A stretch of 64,000 nucleotides of DNA. Source: Fibrobacter sp. UWB4 (GTDB taxonomy: Bacteria; Fibrobacterota; Fibrobacteria; Fibrobacterales; Fibrobacteraceae). Location: NCBI RefSeq assembly GCF_002210345.1, contig NZ_MWQI01000003.1:1-64000 (forward strand). Reading direction: 5' to 3'. Position numbers and translations under genes: made by a program. Shown here one piece after another: positions 16,163 to 24,013 of the stretch (position 1 is the stretch's first letter; every line of letters begins with the position of its first letter). A model generated the notes under the pieces. That model made no database searches. It was given only the letters and a program-made list of their open reading frames with translations, and had not been told where the DNA came from.

Positions 16163-16873
16163 ATGAGTTATTTGAAGGGTTTAAAAGACGGTTCCCCGAT
16201 TGGGCTTGGCTACTTTGCCGTCTCGTTCTCTTTTGGTATTGCAGGCTCGAAGATCTTTTCGTGGCCGCTTGTGACGCTTATATCCATGACGAACTTGACC
16301 TCGGCAGGTCAGTTTGCAGGACTCCAGATCATGGCAGATGCCGCCGGCACGTTTATCGAGATGGCGCTTGCGACGTTCTTTATTAACCTCCGCTATTCGC
16401 TGATGGCAATTTCCCTGTCCCAGAAGGTTTCGCCCGATTTTGGTACGGTGAAGCGCCTTTTGCTTGCGACGGGCATCACGGACGAGATTTTTGCGGTGGC
16501 GATGTCGCAGAAGCGCGTGACGCCGATATACTTCCTTGGGCTTTCGACGCTCCCTTACATTGGCTGGTCGCTTGGGACGATGGTCGGCGCGATCTGCGGT
16601 GAAATTCTCCCGGCAATAGTGACAAACGCCCTTGGCGTTGCGCTTTATGGCATGTTTGTTGCGATTGTGGTGCCGCAGATGAAGGTGCATGGCCCGACGG
16701 TTTTCGCTGTCGTGATTGCTGTTGCGCTTAGCTGTGCGTTCAAGTTCTTCCCGCCGCTGAGCGGCGTGTCTGTCGGTTTTGCGATTATCATTTGTGCGCT
16801 TGTGGCGTCCTTTGTTGCGGCGTGGTTCTTCCCGATGGCAAACGTCAATGATGATGACGAGGAGGCCAAATGA
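16163..16873 (+). CDS. azlC: AzlC-family branched-chain amino acid exporter subunit (236 aa)
   Basis: Large subunit of the AzlCD (LIV-E) export family. It shows the family N-terminus (GLKDGSPIGLGYFAVSFSFGI), the NLTSAGQFAGLQIMA block, FFINLRYSLMA, and several transmembrane helices over its length. The end overlaps azlD by 4 bp (ATGA), as expected for the pair. Substrates in characterised relatives are branched-chain amino acids and analogues; substrate here is inferred. No SD before the ATG, but a TATCTTTG box is correctly placed for a leaderless start. Confidence 0.9.
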   Translation: MSYLKGLKDGSPIGLGYFAVSFSFGIAGSKIFSWPLVTLISMTNLTSAGQFAGLQIMADAAGTFIEMALATFFINLRYSLMAISLSQKVSPDFGTVKRLLLATGITDEIFAVAMSQKRVTPIYFLGLSTLPYIGWSLGTMVGAICGEILPAIVTNALGVALYGMFVAIVVPQMKVHGPTVFAVVIAVALSCAFKFFPPLSGVSVGFAIIICALVASFVAAWFFPMANVNDDDEEAK

Positions 16874-17190
16874 ATATCGACATGCAGACTTACCTGATTT
16901 ACTTGCTCGTAATGGCTGGCGTGACGCTCTTCTTGCGTGCTGTGCCGTTCATTTTGCTGCGCAAGAAGCTCAAGAGCGTGTTCTGGAGTTCGTTCCTCGC
17001 TTACGTGCCATACACTGTGCTCAGTGCGATGACCGTGCCTGCCATCTTCTTTGCGACGGATAGTCGTTTGACGGGCGCCTGCGCGCTTTTTGCTGCCGTG
17101 GTCGCTTCGCTCCTCGGCGGTGGCCTCGTGACCGTTGCTGCGGTTTCGTGCCTTACCGTTCTTGGCGTTGACGGACTCATGCTTCTGTGA
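16870..17190 (+). CDS. azlD: AzlD-family transporter subunit (106 aa)
   Basis: Small partner of AzlC with about four hydrophobic segments. TLFLRAVPFILLRKK near the start and SFLAYVPYTVLSAMTVPAIFF are typical AzlD blocks. GAGG in the end of azlC precedes its ATG, and the 4-bp overlap indicates translational coupling. It ends just before the heptad repeat locus at 17191. Confidence 0.9.
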   Translation: MNIDMQTYLIYLLVMAGVTLFLRAVPFILLRKKLKSVFWSSFLAYVPYTVLSAMTVPAIFFATDSRLTGACALFAAVVASLLGGGLVTVAAVSCLTVLGVDGLMLL

Positions 17191-17268
17191 GTTTGAAGTT
17201 AAGAGTTACTAGAAATGTTTATATCGCAATCTCTAGTAACTACTAACTATTAACTAGTAACTAAGTTC
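17191..17268. repeat. ACTARTA heptad inverted repeat, locus 2
   Basis: The left arm read on the minus strand is CTAGTA-ACTCTTA-ACTTCAA; the right arm on the plus strand (from 17233) is CTAGTA-ACTACTA-ACTATTA-ACTAGTA-ACTAAGT. The arms face each other across about 20 nt. It lies between azlD and the BatA gene. Confidence 0.7.
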
Positions 17269-17324
17269 AAGCCTTTTAACATTTATTTTTTATTGAAATG
17301 CGGTTTTCTGCATTCGCTAAATTG

Positions 17325-17334
17325 TATATTCTTG
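17325..17334 (+). promoter_or_regulatory. TATATTCTTG box upstream of BatA
   Basis: The box lies exactly 47 nt before the ATG. The identical ten bases occur 47 nt before the BatB gene. No clear -35 box. Confidence 0.45.
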
Positions 17335-17371
17335 CGTGTAATTTACCGTTTTTCGTTATTTTGGAGCTGAA

Positions 17372-18475
17372 ATGGATATTGGAACCCTTCATTTTCAAAA
17401 TCCCGAAGCCTTTTGGCTGTTGTTGTTCGTTCCGCTGTTGATTGCGCTTTATGTTTACCGTCAGCAGCGTCGCAAGAGCACGATCAAGTTCCCGGCGCTC
17501 GCGCTTGCAAAGAAGGCTGTGCCGAGCCGTCGTGTAAAGTTTAGGCATATCGTCCCGGCTCTTCGTTTGGCGGCCCTTGTTTGCTTTGTTGTGGCGCTTG
17601 CCCGCCCGCAGAATGCGATGGAAGTCGAATACACTTCGACCGATGGCGTTGATATCATGCTTGCGCTTGACGTTTCGGGATCGATGGGTACGCTTGACAT
17701 GCTTACCCGCACCGAACAGGCAAAGCTTGGTACGATGAATGCTGAAAAATTCTTGAAACGCGGCGAATACTGGAAGTTCAGCCGCCTGGGCTACGCGCAG
17801 GACGTGATTGCCGAATTCATTGGCAAGCGCCATAGCGACCGCATTGGTCTTTCGGCTTTTGGTGCCCGCTCGTTTACGCAGTGTCCGCTCACGATGGATT
17901 ACGGTTCCCTGCTCGAAATCCTGAAGGCTAGTGACGACCTCGCTCGCGATACGCTTGTGAATAACAGGACCGCTATTGGCGATGGGCTTATGAACGCCCT
18001 TGCAAGGCTCAAGATGTCCGACGCCAAGTCTCGCGTGGTGATTCTTTTGACTGATGGTCGCGATAACGCGAGTGTCGTCCCGCCGGTGCGCGCCGCCGAA
18101 GTGGCAAAGTCCCTGGGTGTAAAGGTTTATACAGTCGGCGTCGGCAAAAAGTCTGGCAAGATTCTTTCGTTCCAGCAGAACCCGTGGACGGGAGAAATCT
18201 CCTGGGGCGAACGCGACATCACGCCTGAGGAAGGCATTGACGAAGGCGTTCTCAAGGCGATTGCGTCAAAGACGGGTGGGCGTTTCTACCGTGCCGAAAA
18301 CAAGGCCGAACTTGAAAAGATTTATTCTGAAATCGATGAACTCGAAAAGACGGAAATCGAGACGATCGCTTATGCCCGCTATGCCGAAAAGTTCTACCCG
18401 TGGCTCCTGGTCGGTGCACTCCTCATTTTGCTGGAACTCATCCTCGCGAACACCAGATTCGTGAGAATCCCGTGA
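17372..18475 (+). CDS. BatA-type von Willebrand factor A membrane protein (367 aa)
   Basis: Bat (Bacteroides aerotolerance-like) protein. Two N-terminal membrane helices (about 11-28 and 57-75) flank a basic loop, then a periplasmic VWA domain and a C-terminal helix (about 337-357). The metal-ion MIDAS residues are intact: DVSGSMG near residue 100, RTAIGDGL for the Thr, and LTDGRDN for the third site. Between the first MIDAS motif and the next strand is an insertion of about 30 residues (TEQAKLGTMNAEKFLKRGEY), unusual among Bat proteins. BatA and BatB are normally adjacent; here a minus-strand GGDEF-like gene separates them. Confidence 0.85.
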   Translation: MDIGTLHFQNPEAFWLLLFVPLLIALYVYRQQRRKSTIKFPALALAKKAVPSRRVKFRHIVPALRLAALVCFVVALARPQNAMEVEYTSTDGVDIMLALDVSGSMGTLDMLTRTEQAKLGTMNAEKFLKRGEYWKFSRLGYAQDVIAEFIGKRHSDRIGLSAFGARSFTQCPLTMDYGSLLEILKASDDLARDTLVNNRTAIGDGLMNALARLKMSDAKSRVVILLTDGRDNASVVPPVRAAEVAKSLGVKVYTVGVGKKSGKILSFQQNPWTGEISWGERDITPEEGIDEGVLKAIASKTGGRFYRAENKAELEKIYSEIDELEKTEIETIAYARYAEKFYPWLLVGALLILLELILANTRFVRIP

Positions 18476-18481
18476 TTATAT

Positions 18482-18571
18482 AGACGAGAGAACGGACCTG
18501 AGGTCCTACAGACGAGAGTGGGTAGTGGCGAAGCTGTGTTGTATTTTTCTTTCGCCTTTCGTCTCTCGTCT
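18482..18571. repeat. AGACGAGAG repeat with inverted copy and inner palindrome
   Basis: AGACGAGAG at 18482-18490 and 18510-18518 and its inverse CTCTCGTCT at 18563-18571, with GGACCTGAGGTCC between the direct copies. It fills the gap between the convergent BatA and GGDEF-like genes and may serve as a transcription barrier, though the T-run is weak. Confidence 0.5.
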
Positions 18572-18574
18572 AAT

Positions 18575-19747
18575 TTACTCTTTCGGTGCCGGGGTTTCGG
18601 GCTTGTAGCAGTTCTTTTTGGCTTCCGCGAAGAACTGGGAAATGTTGCTTGTGGAAATGTTCGAAATTTCAGCGTAGTGGAGGCTGAAAGAAATTTTCCA
18701 GGCTGTCATGATGTCAGACTGCATGCTGTCGCGGTCGCAATCGCGTACAAGCTTTTGGCAGAACGATTCAATTTCAGAAACTTCATCGCGTTCCATGACG
18801 ATCACAAACTGGTTTTCACCCGTTCTGGCCAGGAATGCGTTTTGCCCTCGGCACTGTCGCTTGAAAAATGAAGCCAGGTCCGCGATCACGCGGTCGGACA
18901 TTTCGTAACCAAAGTTGCGTACGATAGCCTTAAAGTAGTCTACTTCCATAACCAGGAAGAACAGTCGCTTGCTTGGATCCTGATGTTGCGTGATGTACTG
19001 GAGATAGTCTATCAGTCGGATCTTGTTGTTTACGTTAGTCAGCGGGTCCGATGTGATTCTGTACTTCAACAGTGTGACATAGACGTGCAGGAGCGTAAGC
19101 GCGAAAATCGGGTCGGTGAGCGGGATGTCCGGGATGAAGCACTGAAGGATGCATGCGCTGCTCGGTACAAGGGCTATAAATGAGAGATAGAACGCTTCTT
19201 TTCGGTTGGTTGAATTTTTTTGCACGATGGCATGCTGGATGCCAAGAACCATGGTCGCGATAATGTAGATGAAGTTCAGCCCGATAAGGAACGGCATAAG
19301 CCTTTTGAACTGGAGCGACGTCGTATGGCAGTCGTTTGTAAATCCGTAAATGCTGATGCCGATGCAGATGAATATACCGATGATGCTAGGTGTCGAGAAC
19401 AGCGGAAACAAGTGCTTGTAAGAATAGATGCTCTTGCGTATGCGGAGGAATATAAAGGAAAACCACAGCTGGGCAAGTAGGAGCGACGAACTCAAGCTTA
19501 ATGCATACATGACGGCGTAAATAACGCAGATTTTCTGGTTGCTTGAATAAAGATCGCTTTGCACGTGGACCGAATACAGCATTTTCGTGACTGTACTCAG
19601 CACGATGTAAATGATGGTGTCGATGATGGTAAAGCCGAGAATGCGTTCTTCGAGGTGCCTGAGGATACTATCCTTGAACTGTAGTAGTGTAATAAGAAGT
19701 ACTACTATACAGATGACGTTAATTTCTATTAAACCTATGTAGGACAT
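18575..19747 (-). CDS. Membrane protein with degenerate GGDEF domain (390 aa)
   Basis: The N-terminal ~220 residues hold about six to seven transmembrane helices. The rest has the layout of a GGDEF domain: DPLTNVNNKIRLIDYL, then FFLVMEVDYFKAIVRNFGYEMSDRVIADLASFF, then the signature position. There the motif reads RTGENQF instead of RxGGDEF, so diguanylate cyclase activity is unlikely; GTP or c-di-GMP sensing is possible. The gene is inserted in reverse orientation between BatA and BatB and is flanked by repeats on both sides. No partner gene is evident. Confidence 0.75.
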   Translation of the reverse strand: MSYIGLIEINVICIVVLLITLLQFKDSILRHLEERILGFTIIDTIIYIVLSTVTKMLYSVHVQSDLYSSNQKICVIYAVMYALSLSSSLLLAQLWFSFIFLRIRKSIYSYKHLFPLFSTPSIIGIFICIGISIYGFTNDCHTTSLQFKRLMPFLIGLNFIYIIATMVLGIQHAIVQKNSTNRKEAFYLSFIALVPSSACILQCFIPDIPLTDPIFALTLLHVYVTLLKYRITSDPLTNVNNKIRLIDYLQYITQHQDPSKRLFFLVMEVDYFKAIVRNFGYEMSDRVIADLASFFKRQCRGQNAFLARTGENQFVIVMERDEVSEIESFCQKLVRDCDRDSMQSDIMTAWKISFSLHYAEISNISTSNISQFFAEAKKNCYKPETPAPKE

Positions 19748-19827
19748 TCTCGCAACCTAAACCTTAACTTGAAATATAACTATTTGAAAGCTTTTCGTAT
19801 GATGAGCTTATGAAAAGAATTTTGAAC

Positions 19828-19941
19828 TTAGTCAATGGTTGTTGGTCTATGGTCAATAGTTCTTAGAATCGCGTCGTAGGCACCTGACTAAAGGCTAATA
19901 ACTAAAGACTAATGACTAACTACTAATAACCAACAGCTAAC
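19828..19941. repeat. ACTARTA heptad inverted repeat, locus 3
   Basis: The right arm (19886-19941) reads in perfect 7-nt phase: ACTAAAG, GCTAATA, ACTAAAG, ACTAATG, ACTAACT, ACTAATA, ACCAACA, GCTAAC. The left arm (19828-19865) is an imperfect inverse, and about 20 nt separate them. It lies upstream of BatB. Confidence 0.7.
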
Positions 19942-19960
19942 TTTTTCCTTTGCACTTTTG

Positions 19961-19970
19961 TATATTCTTG
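19961..19970 (+). promoter_or_regulatory. TATATTCTTG box upstream of BatB
   Basis: Same ten bases and same 47-nt distance to the ATG as for BatA, so the two genes probably share regulation despite being separated. Confidence 0.45.
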
Positions 19971-20007
19971 GTGCTTGCTGATGCAAGATGTTTTACTGGA
20001 GTAGATA

Positions 20008-21036
20008 ATGAGATTTGCCGAACCGAATTTTTTGTGGGGCCTTTTTACTCTGCCTCTGTTTGCGCTTTTGTTTGTCTATGCGTATCATCGTCGCAAGAAG
20101 CTTGCGGCCCGCTTTGTTTCGCTTTCGATGCTTTCTAAACTTTCTACGAGTGTCTCGCCGTGGAGGCGCCTGACTAAGGTCTTGTTGCTGCTCCTTGCCA
20201 TTGCATTTTTGTTTGTGGCGCTCGCCCGTCCGCAGTGGGGCCGTAAAATGGAACATGTGGAGCGCCGTGGCCAGGATCTCGTGCTTTTGCAGGATGTTTC
20301 CTTGTCGATGCTTGCTGAGGATGTGAAACCGAACCGCCTGGTGCGTAGCCGTCACGAGATTTCGGCATTCCTTGAATCGCTGACGGGAGACCGAGTGGGC
20401 CTTGTGGCGTTTAGCGGTGAAGCCCAGGTGATGGTGCCCCTTACTCTTGATTACGGGACCGTGCAGATGGTGCTCCGCGAACTCACTCCGGGGTGGCTCA
20501 TGCCGGGTACAAACCTGGAAAGCGCCATCCGCAAGGGTATGACTTTGTTCAAAAATTCCGGCGGCGTAAGCCAGCATTCCGTGATGATTCTCATGAGCGA
20601 TGGCGAAGAGCTTGAGGCTGCTGCGGTCAATGCGGCGAAGGAAGCGGCTGAACTCGGCATCAAGATTTATACGATTGGCATTGGGTCTCGCGAAGGAGTG
20701 CCTATACCGCTCAAGGATAAGAACGGCGGTAGCGTCTACAAGAAGGACATGCAAGGGAACATCGTGACAACCCGCCTTGAAGAAGGGACGCTACAGGAAA
20801 TTGCAAATGTGACGGGCGCACTTTATTTTTACGCAAGCCCTGGCGAGTTCCAGTTGCAAAAGGTCCTGACCGAAATTTCGACACTTGAAAAGAAGGACCA
20901 GAGCAGTGACCGTATGGAAAATTACCAGGACCGCTACCAGATTTTCCTCGGGCTTGCCGCTCTCCTTTTCCTGATCGAGGCTGTTATCTCGGAACGCGGA
21001 CGCCGCCGCAAGCAGCTCAATGGACGTTTTAGCTAG
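20008..21036 (+). CDS. BatB-type von Willebrand factor A membrane protein (342 aa)
   Basis: Partner of the BatA protein. Two N-terminal helices (about 9-25 and 54-72), a VWA domain with first MIDAS motif DVSLSM near residue 96, PGTNLESAI for the Thr and MSDGEEL for the third site, and a C-terminal helix (about 311-330). The segment MLAEDVKPNRLVRSRHEISAFL right after the MIDAS motif is characteristic of BatB. No BatC/TPR gene follows. The stop TAG begins a half heptad repeat, and a terminator follows at 21073. Confidence 0.87.
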   Translation: MRFAEPNFLWGLFTLPLFALLFVYAYHRRKKLAARFVSLSMLSKLSTSVSPWRRLTKVLLLLLAIAFLFVALARPQWGRKMEHVERRGQDLVLLQDVSLSMLAEDVKPNRLVRSRHEISAFLESLTGDRVGLVAFSGEAQVMVPLTLDYGTVQMVLRELTPGWLMPGTNLESAIRKGMTLFKNSGGVSQHSVMILMSDGEELEAAAVNAAKEAAELGIKIYTIGIGSREGVPIPLKDKNGGSVYKKDMQGNIVTTRLEEGTLQEIANVTGALYFYASPGEFQLQKVLTEISTLEKKDQSSDRMENYQDRYQIFLGLAALLFLIEAVISERGRRRKQLNGRFS

Positions 21037-21065
21037 TTGCTGATCAATGGTTATTAGTCATTAGA
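21034..21065. repeat. Single heptad-type arm, locus 4
   Basis: The left-type arm begins at the BatB stop codon and ends ATTAGTCATTAG. No opposing arm is seen nearby. Confidence 0.45.
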
Positions 21066-21072
21066 TATGTCT

Positions 21073-21097
21073 TGCCCGCATGAATTGCGGGCATTTT
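21073..21097 (+). terminator. Intrinsic terminator after BatB
   Basis: TGCCCGC and GCGGGCA form a perfect 7-bp stem around a 7-nt loop, followed by TTTTC. Confidence 0.75.
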
Positions 21098-21108
21098 CAA
21101 TTTTAAGA

Positions 21109-21137
21109 AGGAGATTCCCGCTCAAGGCGGGAATGAC
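21109..21137. repeat. GTCATTCCCGCC-type palindrome, inverted copy
   Basis: GGAGATTCCCGC and GCGGGAATGAC. It is the reverse complement of the copy at 6430-6460 apart from loop bases. Confidence 0.55.
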
Positions 21138-21151
21138 ATAGAGTGGAAATG

Positions 21152-21186
21152 AAAAAAGGCCCGGCGCGCTCGCGTCGGGTCTTTTT
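21152..21186. terminator. Bidirectional intrinsic terminator
   Basis: An 11-bp GC-rich stem (21158-21168 with 21171-21181, two G-T wobbles) is flanked by six A on the left and five T on the right, so it could stop transcription from either side. Confidence 0.7.
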
Positions 21187-21196
21187 CATAGGAGGG

Positions 21197-21298
21197 ATTG
21201 AAGAAGCCTTCCTGGTGGGGCTGTGTCTCGACTGGAGAACTGTGCGGAAGCCGGAGGTTGGCTTACTACGCGTGTTGTGGCCACTAGGAAGGCTCAAT
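21197..21298. ncRNA. Candidate structured RNA (orientation unresolved)
   Basis: A 14-bp closing helix joins 21205-21218 to 21281-21294 with a single G-T wobble, extended after a left bulge by ATTG/CAAT. Inside are the hairpins TCTC-GACTG-GAGA (21226-21238) and AAGCC-GGAGGTT-GGCTT (21248-21264), the latter on a possible stem 21242-21246/21269-21273 with two wobbles. On the plus strand these wobbles are G-U; on the minus strand they would be mismatches, which favours plus. Yet on the minus strand a TATATT box (21308-21303) would start RNA at 21295, the base of the helix, and the bidirectional terminator lies just downstream. It matches no RNA family I recognise, including SRP RNA, 6S, T-box and common riboswitches. 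Confidence 0.45.
21198..21287 (+). CDS. Possible 29-residue Cys-rich peptide, very uncertain
   Basis: A TTG-initiated frame just after AGGAGG (21190-21195) would encode a peptide beginning MKKPSWWGCVSTGE with four Cys and paired Trp, Tyr and Cys codons, ending in CCGH. Composition and size recall RiPP precursors, but no maturase lies in the window. The SD is only 2 nt from the TTG, which is too close, and the reading frame lies wholly within the strong fold described at 21197-21298. It may be accidental. Confidence 0.2.
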   Translation: MKKPSWWGCVSTGELCGSRRLAYYACCGH

Positions 21299-21302
21299 TA
21301 TT

Positions 21303-21395
21303 AATATATGTCTATTTGCAGAATGGGGTACGATAAACCTTAAATTGATTGGTCTATTTTGGAATGTTCCTAATTAGTTTGCTATTTTCTACTTG
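21303..21395. other. Region before the M16-like gene
   Basis: Holds the minus-strand TATATT box at 21303-21308, and TATTTT (21383-21388) starting 13 nt before the ATG at 21396, a candidate leaderless promoter box. Nothing else is recognised. With the elements above it accounts for the 359-bp gap after BatB. Confidence 0.4.
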
Positions 21396-22916
21396 ATGAA
21401 AACGAATTATTTGATCCCTGCTGCGGCCTTTGCGGCTTTGGTGGCTTTGACGTCATGTTCCATGATGCCTAAAAAAGCATCTCATGTTAAACATGTTCCG
21501 GATATGTATGCATCCGCTACGGAAAGTTCTAGTTCGGCTTTTGTTGCCGTGAGCGACTTGCCGGAACACTATAGCAAGATTGGATTCCCGGAATACAAGT
21601 ATGTTGCTCCGTATCCGAAAGATTTTCGGGTAGAAATCGCCGATGGCATTACCGGTTACATTGTGAGCGACAACTCGCTTCCGCTTGTGGATTTTACGGT
21701 CTATTTTGAAGAAAGCAATTTGCCGCAGGTCTTGAAGGACGAGGCTGCTTTTGAAATGGTCGGTTCCATGATCCGTCGTGGTGCAGGCGGTGGCATTACG
21801 CCGCATGTACTTGAGGATTCCCTGGAATTTGTCAGTGCATCGATTTCGACGAGCGTTGGCACCTATCTTTCGGCTTTCGACATCAATTGCCTTTCGAAGG
21901 ATTTCCCTTCGATGCTTGAACTTTCGAAGAAGGTGCTTACGGATCCTTCATTCGACAAGACTCAGCTTGAAATCGTCAAGGCGAATTTTGTGACTGCATA
22001 CGAGCGCCGTTATGAAACGCCTGCGAAGGTGCTGTCTGCCCTTAAGTCCAAGGTGAACTATGCGCCGAACCCGAGACTCTGGGATGCCAATTCCGCCGAG
22101 TACAAGGCGGTGACTGCCGCTGACGTGAAACGCCTTGCCAAGGGCGTGTTCTCTTCCAAGCGTATTGTCTTTGCTCTCGCTGGCGATGTGGACCGGGATT
22201 CTGCGGTGACCGTGCTCAAGCAGTTCTTTGCGGACTGGAATGTTGAAAAGCCGAAGGCGGAACGTCCGAAGCCAGAACCGCTTGCTTTTGCCAGGAAGCC
22301 TGGCGTCTATGTGGTCGATAAGGATATCACGCAGGCAAACATTACGATGAACCAGCCGTTTGTGAAACGTCCGCATCCGGATTATTATCCGACAGCGGTG
22401 GCTAGCTTTATTCTCGGCGGTGGCAGCTTTAGTTCCAGGCTCATGAACCGTGTCCGTAGCGATGAAGGCCTTGCCTATAGTGTCTATAGCACCGTGGGTA
22501 ACGACTACCGCGATACGGCGATGACGACGATTGCGCTTCAGACGAAGGTCGAAACGGTAGATTTTGCCATGAAGCTCATTTTTGAGGAAGTGGAGAAGCT
22601 TGCGAAGGAAGGCCCGACTCCCGAAGAACTCGTGCAGGCGAAAAAATCCCTGGTGGAGAGCTTGCCGAGCCTGTTTGATTCTCCTGCATCGACGGCATCT
22701 ATCTTTGCGAAGGGCGAACTTCTTGGCAAAACGGATAATCATTATATAGATTATGTGACAGAAATCAATGCGGTGACGGCAGAACAGGTCAAGGCGATGA
22801 TCGCTAAGTATTTTGATAAGGAGAAAATGACGATTTCGATTGTTGGCCCTGTAGCCATGTTCGATTCGCTGAAACCGTTTACAGTAGTTCCCCTGGACAG
22901 TCTTGAGTTCAGGTAA
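21396..22916 (+). CDS. M16-family (insulinase-like) lipoprotein lacking the zinc motif (506 aa)
   Basis: Lipobox LTSC near residue 21, then two M16 half-domains. The N-terminal half aligns where active enzymes carry HxxEH, but reads DEAAFEMVGSMIRRGAGGG, so the zinc ligands are absent. The C-terminal half keeps the R/Y signature (GGSFSSRLMNRVRSDEGLAY), as in the non-catalytic partner subunits of two-chain M16 proteases. No catalytic partner gene is nearby. An ATG follows a TTG directly; I chose the ATG, which has no SD but a TATTTT box 13 nt upstream. It may act as a chaperone or scaffold in the periplasm (inference). Confidence 0.82.
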   Translation: MKTNYLIPAAAFAALVALTSCSMMPKKASHVKHVPDMYASATESSSSAFVAVSDLPEHYSKIGFPEYKYVAPYPKDFRVEIADGITGYIVSDNSLPLVDFTVYFEESNLPQVLKDEAAFEMVGSMIRRGAGGGITPHVLEDSLEFVSASISTSVGTYLSAFDINCLSKDFPSMLELSKKVLTDPSFDKTQLEIVKANFVTAYERRYETPAKVLSALKSKVNYAPNPRLWDANSAEYKAVTAADVKRLAKGVFSSKRIVFALAGDVDRDSAVTVLKQFFADWNVEKPKAERPKPEPLAFARKPGVYVVDKDITQANITMNQPFVKRPHPDYYPTAVASFILGGGSFSSRLMNRVRSDEGLAYSVYSTVGNDYRDTAMTTIALQTKVETVDFAMKLIFEEVEKLAKEGPTPEELVQAKKSLVESLPSLFDSPASTASIFAKGELLGKTDNHYIDYVTEINAVTAEQVKAMIAKYFDKEKMTISIVGPVAMFDSLKPFTVVPLDSLEFR

Positions 22917-22936
22917 CCTTTAAGAGGGAGGCCTTT

Positions 22937-24010
22937 ATGCAGAGTAAGAGTTTGCTGGTTTCATTTATGGGCGTGTGCGTTGCTGTTGTGCTCGTACTGG
23001 GCTCTTCTCTGTCGTATGCGGCCAAAAGCGTTCCTGTATCGGAGGTCTCTCGTCGGCAGCTTCTGGTGAAAATGCACAACAAAGATGACGACATGCGCTC
23101 GTTCTGTGCAGGAATGAACAAGTGTCTTGGCATCAAGTACGAAGCTTGCACCGAAGCCGAACTGAAGCCTTGGCAAAAGATCGAGTACAATAATGAATTC
23201 TGCGCTCCGTACAAGGAGATTGTAAAGCGCGGCTTCTCGACGGATATCAAGGCACCCATGATGACGGAAGTCTTTATGCGTCTGGGGCGCCAGTATAGGG
23301 CTATCTACGAAAGCGAAGGAACGCTTCCGCTCGAAGTCAACGAAATTACGTTCTTGTTCGATAACATGCCGTTTACGGCAGACTTGATTAACGCATATCT
23401 GGAGTCTGAATATACGCTGGAGTACAATAGCATGAATCGTCGCTATTTCTCGGGCGGTAACGGTCATGGGCTTTCTGGCGATTTCTACTGGGCTTTGCAG
23501 GATAGCGCTGGCGCAAAGACGATGCTTCGCAACATGTTCTTTGGATATGGCTATGCTGAGATTTTGAAGTGGTCCTTGAAGGGTACGGCCATTGCCTATC
23601 TGGATATGGACCTGGTTGCGCCCCGGAAACTTAAGTACAAACTTACTGCGGTTGTGTTCCCGGGCAATTCTGTGCTGAATTCCATCATGCAGATGCGCGT
23701 CTTCAAGAGCGTTGTGAACTCGAAGATCGATGATGTCGTGAACGATATCAAGAAGGCTGCATCGATGTTCTACAACGGAAACAGAAAACCGCTTAAGACA
23801 AATGAAAAATTGAAAACGCCTGAAAATCAGCGCCATATAGCAGAGTTTGACAAGGTCGTGTCCGGCGGCTCCTGGAAACTGGGCGATGCTGAACGTCTCG
23901 AACGTTCCCGGATGGAACTCAGCACCCCGAAGCCTCAGCCGGCCAAGCCTGCGGAACCTAAGGAAGAACCCGCTGAAATCAAGGCAAATACTTTTATAAA
24001 AAAGGACTAG
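22937..24010 (+). CDS. Exported protein of unknown function (357 aa)
   Basis: Signal peptide with cleavage near LSYAA-K, so periplasmic or secreted. The mature protein has a charged N-terminal region with four Cys in about 40 residues (FCAGMNKCLGIKYEACTEAE and a later FCAPYKE), a central αβ part, and a Pro/Lys/Glu-rich C-terminal tail (from about 325) of the kind that spans the periplasm or binds wall polymers. I do not recognise the family. GAGGGAGG precedes the ATG. It lies between the M16-like and TrmH-type genes, 20 and 3 nt away, so the three are probably co-transcribed. Confidence 0.75.
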   Translation: MQSKSLLVSFMGVCVAVVLVLGSSLSYAAKSVPVSEVSRRQLLVKMHNKDDDMRSFCAGMNKCLGIKYEACTEAELKPWQKIEYNNEFCAPYKEIVKRGFSTDIKAPMMTEVFMRLGRQYRAIYESEGTLPLEVNEITFLFDNMPFTADLINAYLESEYTLEYNSMNRRYFSGGNGHGLSGDFYWALQDSAGAKTMLRNMFFGYGYAEILKWSLKGTAIAYLDMDLVAPRKLKYKLTAVVFPGNSVLNSIMQMRVFKSVVNSKIDDVVNDIKKAASMFYNGNRKPLKTNEKLKTPENQRHIAEFDKVVSGGSWKLGDAERLERSRMELSTPKPQPAKPAEPKEEPAEIKANTFIKKD

Positions 24011-24013
24011 AAA

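Noticed and set aside
21197-21298. SRP (4.5S) RNA, 6S RNA or a trp-type attenuator
   Set aside because: The GGAA-loop SRP core is missing, length is far below 6S RNA, and although the frame has two Trp codons no trp gene follows.
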